DNA of 62,799 bases from an uncultured Myxococcales bacterium (lineage in GTDB: Bacteria > Myxococcota_A > UBA9042), in NCBI GenBank assembly GCA_903850505.1, contig CAINLT010000295.1, positions 1-62,799 of the forward strand, read 5' to 3'. Below are positions 60,501-62,799 of this stretch, one piece after another. Within the stretch, counting starts at the first letter, position 1. Each line of letters starts with the position of its first letter. The position numbers and the translations under genes were made by a program. Under the pieces are notes generated by a model. The model had not been told where the DNA came from and did no database searches. It saw only the letters and a program-made list of their open reading frames with translations.

Positions 60501-61592
60501 CGCCGCAGTGACAGCGACCGGGATGTGGACGCAGCCCGAGCCGTCGTCGCAACTGTCAACGGTGCACACGTTGCCGTCGTCGCAGCCCGCGACCGCGCCA
60601 GCACACACGCCGCCCGCGCAGTGATCGCCCACGGAGCAGATCTGCCCGTCTGAACAGTTCGCGGCATTGGCGATGTAGGTGCAGCCCGCCACCGGGTCGC
60701 AGCCGTCGTCGCTGCATACGTTGCCGTCGTCGCAGGCGATCACCGCGCCCACACAGCCGCCCTGCGCGCAGTGGTCGCCGTTGGTACACGCGTCGCCGTC
60801 CGAGCACGTCAGGCTGTTCGCCGCGTGCAGGCAGCCGACCGCCGGCAAGCAACTGTCGGTCGTGCACGGGTTGCCGTCGTCGCAGCTGAGCGTCGTGCCC
60901 ACGCAAGTGCCCGCGGCGCAGTGGTCGCCAATGGTGCAGGCGCTGCCGTCCTCGCAAACCGTGCCGTTCGCGGTGTGCTTGCAACCGACCGCCGGGTCGC
61001 ACGTGTCGGTGGTGCACGGGTCACCGTCATCGCATGCCGCGGACGAGGCACAGCCGCCGTCAACCTCCGTGGCATCCACGTCCTCGCCGGCGTCCGCGCT
61101 CGCGTCGCTGCCGGCATCCGCGTCGCCTGCCACGTCCGCGTCTTTGCCAACATCCGCATCGACCTTCGCGTCCGTACCGCCACCCGAGTCTGTGTCCACG
61201 CTTGCGTCCGTGCCGATGTCCGCGTCTGCATCTGCGCCGACATCCGTGCCCACGCTGATGTCAGTGGCATCGACGAGGTCAGCATCGTGGCCAGCGTCCG
61301 CGTCATGACCTGCGTCGCCGTTGACGCCTGTATCGTCGATGGCGTCCGTACCGCCGCTGTCCGGGACGTCCACATCGTCCAGGGCGTCGACCGGATCGAC
61401 CAGGTCAACCGCAACGTCCGCAGCATCGGCGACTGCATCGTCCAAGGCGGCGTCGCTGGAACCCGAGATGTCCTGTCCGGTGACATCATCGCCGCTGCTC
61501 CCGACGCCCTTTGTTCCGCAGCCGACGGTCAAGCTGGCGATGAACAGGAGACCGGCGCAAGAACCAAGCACGCTGCGGTACACGATGCACAT
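57570..61592 (-). CDS. Giant repeat lipoprotein: Cys-repeat stalk, cadherin-like domain, seven FG-GAP repeats
   Basis: 1340 residues from ATG 61592, with GGAG five bases upstream. Signal peptide with lipobox LTVGC. A 130-residue Asp/Ala-rich spacer is followed by 22 Cys-rich units of about 20 residues. They alternate between a form ending DxCDPxxGCxH and a form ending GDxCxxGxCxG. Then comes a cadherin-like beta-sandwich (ISLNGVPLSGFAVTKSSYAV) and seven FG-GAP repeats (QQAYLKASNTG, DNFGxAVAISGDTxVIGA, SGAAYVFLRSG), enough for one seven-bladed propeller. The protein probably stands out from the outer membrane as a stalk with a binding head. Function may be adhesion or recognition; inferred. 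Confidence 0.93.
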   Translation of the reverse strand: MCIVYRSVLGSCAGLLFIASLTVGCGTKGVGSSGDDVTGQDISGSSDAALDDAVADAADVAVDLVDPVDALDDVDVPDSGGTDAIDDTGVNGDAGHDADAGHDADLVDATDISVGTDVGADADADIGTDASVDTDSGGGTDAKVDADVGKDADVAGDADAGSDASADAGEDVDATEVDGGCASSAACDDGDPCTTDTCDPAVGCKHTANGTVCEDGSACTIGDHCAAGTCVGTTLSCDDGNPCTTDSCLPAVGCLHAANSLTCSDGDACTNGDHCAQGGCVGAVIACDDGNVCSDDGCDPVAGCTYIANAANCSDGQICSVGDHCAGGVCAGAVAGCDDGNVCTVDSCDDGSGCVHIPVAVTAACDDGNACTLGETCAGSSCKGGNQGCDDNNPCTADTCNLATGCQHANLAGTCDDGSACTTGDACTTATVSHCQGTALSCDDGNGCTTDSCNSATGCVHLANQNVCDDGIACTHGDVCGNGICSGTPTPSDCVDANPCSDDACGAAGCSHTPLNAVPCDDGTACTTGDTCQTGSCQGVGALNCNDSNACTTDSCSPTTGCVHTAAGGAGCDDGTACTTGDVCVGTTCKGTVLVCNDGNPCTVDACDPATGCKAVAGNNGAVCTDNNTCTVNDACASGLCVGTAANCDDGIACTTDACNGAGVCTHTPLDSACNDGATCTVDTCAVGSGCVATPNHAACADANSCTNDTCDPSKSSLASGCANLAVGNGTPCSDGNSCTSGDVCSGTTCAGPVSPCDPNATCSAATGCACGALYVGDGTTCAAMVTGISLNGVPLSGFAVTKSSYAVSFPLSVQDVSVLVSASPGVTLKLNGAPLTAGVASAAIALNLGVNTLTVVASAAGKSDLTFTLSVTRSAVTQQAYVKASNTGAVDNFGNAVAISGDTMVIGAPFEGSSAIGVNGDQSSNAALFSGAVYVFVRNGTTWSQQAYLKASNSGEGDEFGWSVAIDGDTLVVGADLEASSATTIDGNQADNSAVDAGAAYVFLRSGTVWSQQAYLKASNSAAGDGFGTSVAIAGDTVVVGAPYEDSNATGVGGTQSNNGAADSGAAYVFIRSGAAWSQQAYVKASNTGANDQFGISVAISGETVVIGASGEASNATGVGGTQTNNGAAAAGAAYVFLRSGAAWSQQAYLKASNTGASDNFGISVAISGETAVIGAFGEASNATGVGGNGSNNAAASSGAAYVFLRSGAAWGQQAYVKASQSNVNAFFGYAVAIAGETLVVGAYGEASKATGIGGDQTDSSAGNAGAAYVFGRSGTSWTQQIYLKASNTEGSDQFGMSVAISGNTVVVGAVGESSSATGVGGNQATNGATQSGAAYVFQ

Positions 61593-61767
61593 GGGAACTC
61601 CAGAAGCGCGCAGATGCTGCGCGGCACGGGGCCACTCACGGTCCAGGCCACAGAATAGGTGCGCGTCACCGCCCGCCAAGTGGCTATCGGTCCGCGCGGG
61701 ATTCTTTGTTTGGGGGCCGAGGTGGGTACGCAGCGGCAGGGTTGTCGACGGAACGCGTGGGCGCAGA

Positions 61768-62001
61768 ATGGCGGCCAGGCGGGCATCGCGCCGCACGTGG
61801 ACGTTCACGGGCACCGCGGTCGGCGGGTACGCGGTAGTTGGAGCTGGGGGCGTCGATTTTGGAAGTGCGACGACCGCGCGGCACTACGCGGGGATTGCGG
61901 CCGCGACGTTGGCGCGGGTCATGGAACGGAGTGATGCGGCGGAGCAGGTCGTCGGGTCAAACGTGGTGCCGATTCGCGTGGTTGGGGGGCGGAAGGGCTA
62001 A
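61768..62001 (+). CDS. Possible small hypothetical protein
   Basis: 77 residues from ATG 61768, with GGG about seven bases upstream. The composition is protein-like (FTGTAVGGYAVVGAGGVDFG, HYAGIAAATLARVMERSDAA) and third positions are GC-rich. No family, signal peptide or partner is recognised. It could be the 3' end of a truncated gene instead. It lies between two leftward lipoprotein genes. Confidence 0.35.
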   Translation: MAARRASRRTWTFTGTAVGGYAVVGAGGVDFGSATTARHYAGIAAATLARVMERSDAAEQVVGSNVVPIRVVGGRKG

Positions 62002-62023
62002 GGCTGGGTCCGAACCGGGCACA

Positions 62024-62338
62024 TCATTTGCACAAGCCAGCGGTCTCATACTTCTTGAGCCAGCCCGAACAATAGGCGTCGGCCGTGTTGTCACTGGGGC
62101 GGACCTGCATCGCACCGACGCACTCGTTGCGCTGCGGTTGAGGGAGGCCAGCGCAGCAAATGTAAAGGTCGGCGCAAGTGCCACCTTTGGCTACGGGCAC
62201 ATCACCAACCACGCTGGTGTCGGTGGCATCGTCGACGGTCTCACCTGCCCCGACATCGCTTTCACCACTGGCCGAGGAAACAGTGCTGCCACAGCCGGTG
62301 AGCGCAACAGCTACGACGAGTCTCCAGGTAATCTTCAT
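62024..62338 (-). CDS. Small Cys-containing lipoprotein
   Basis: 104 residues from ATG 62338, with GGGG five bases upstream. Signal peptide with lipobox ALTGC (Cys16), then an Asp/Ser/Val spacer. The short folded part has six cysteines (CADLYICCAGLPQPQRNEC, AYCSGWLKKYETAGLCK) and is probably disulfide-bonded. Family not recognised. Part of the large set of lipoproteins in this window. Confidence 0.75.
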   Translation of the reverse strand: MKITWRLVVAVALTGCGSTVSSASGESDVGAGETVDDATDTSVVGDVPVAKGGTCADLYICCAGLPQPQRNECVGAMQVRPSDNTADAYCSGWLKKYETAGLCK

Positions 62339-62720
62339 GTCAACCCCATGGACTACTCTGGGCGGTCGCAAGCTCTTGGACTTCTTGCGAGCTTGACGGA
62401 TCCCGCGACCGCCGATGACCTCGAAACCCGAGAATCAGCAGCCCATCTCTGGAACCGCCGAACTTCACGCCGCTTTCCCGCGCAACCCTCGCCCGCGGGA
62501 CGTCCCGCGCCTGTCCCATGGCCGTTTCTGTCCCGCGGCATGCCGCGCAAGTCATTGATTTCTTAGAGCCAACACTCGGACTTGAACCGAGGACCGGCAA
62601 GCGCCCGTCCAGAGCGCGCGGCAGCACCGCGACGGACGCCTCAGGCATACGCTCGCGTCACCCAGCGGCGTAATCAGCAGGGCTTGAGCACGCCCACAAT
62701 CTCTGTCTCATCTATGAATC
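62339..62720. other. Gene-free region downstream of the tRNA
   Basis: 382 bp without a supported gene. It contains the 30-bp copy of the tRNA 3' end (62566-62595) and a 13-bp inverted copy of the anticodon arm (62669-62681). Confidence 0.6.
62566..62595 (-). repeat. 30-bp exact copy of the tRNA-Thr 3' end
   Basis: Bases 62566-62595 are identical to 62723-62752, which hold the last part of the tRNA gene (acceptor 3' strand, T arm and part of the variable loop). The rest of the tRNA is absent. Such copies mark attachment sites left by elements that insert at tRNA 3' ends, or a broken duplicate tRNA. Confidence 0.75.
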
Positions 62721-62796
62721 TGGAGCCAACACTCGGACTTGAACCGAGGACCTGCTGATTACGAATCAGCTGCTCTACCAACTGAGCTATGTTGGC
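62721..62796 (-). tRNA. tRNA-Thr (anticodon CGT)
   Basis: 76 bases on the minus strand with a full cloverleaf. Acceptor stem GCCAACA/TGTTGGC, D arm GCTCAGTTGGTAGAGC, anticodon stem GCTGA/TCAGC with loop TTCGTAA (anticodon CGT, reading ACG), T arm CTCGG-TTCAAGT-CCGAG and an encoded CCA end. Confidence 0.95.
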
Positions 62797-62799
62797 AAC

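Overview
This is a high-GC window (mostly G or C at third codon positions) from a Gram-negative bacterium. It carries a meso-diaminopimelate-type MurE, outer-membrane beta-barrel proteins and many Sec-exported lipoproteins. Cys/Asp-rich lipoprotein repeats, MopE-like repeats, SUMF1 and PEGA lipoproteins, DUF3160, two-component and ECF regulation and a perfect sigma-54 promoter together suggest a Myxococcota-like (former Deltaproteobacteria) organism. That assignment is inference from gene content; no rRNA is present.

Layout. (1) 1-3281: a nitrogenase-like locus. The 3' part of a NifH-like reductase gene converges on two translationally linked component-1-like subunit genes. (2) 3385-8785: leftward genes for a PH-domain membrane protein, a DUF3160 lipoprotein, an unknown protein and a family-1 glycoside hydrolase lipoprotein. 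(3) 8890-14267: rightward genes for a MopE-like lipoprotein, a dihaem RoxA-like lipoprotein and two small paralogous lipoproteins. (4) 14310-17329: a leftward speE, response regulator and histidine kinase operon. (5) 17582-19867: the E1-beta and E2 genes of a 2-oxoacid dehydrogenase, without E1-alpha. (6) 19947-24445: an ECF sigma factor, membrane anti-sigma-like protein, exported protein, TPR/PEGA protein, SUMF1-domain lipoprotein and Trm112-like protein. (7) 24411-35472: a glycosyltransferase, then a five-gene leftward operon with two exported phosphoesterases, a PPIase-like lipoprotein and a porin, then a beta-barrel protein, a NUDIX protein and a lipoprotein. (8) 35716-52261: the division and cell wall (dcw) cluster mraZ-rsmH-ftsL-(TPR lipoprotein)-ftsI-murE-murF-mraY-ftsW-murG-ftsQ-ftsA-ftsZ. 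It lacks murD, murC, murB and ddl. (9) 52280-62338: a MerR/vWA pair, a lipoprotein, a sigma-54-driven GH-A-like lipoprotein and a 1340-residue repeat lipoprotein. (10) 62566-62796: a tRNA-Thr(CGT) gene with a detached copy of its 3' end.

How the genes work together. The dcw genes form one nearly continuous unit with three visible control points: a promoter and MraZ box before mraZ, a promoter bracketed by four half-sites before ftsL, and a promoter before ftsA. The leftward operon at 25766-32380 looks like an envelope module that frees and imports phosphate. The part of the window most likely to hold an undescribed function is the nitrogenase-like locus at the left edge. Its component-1 subunits keep or partly lose the P-cluster cysteine pattern and show no NifD-type FeMo-cofactor ligands. 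No CRISPR array, insertion sequence or rRNA was seen.
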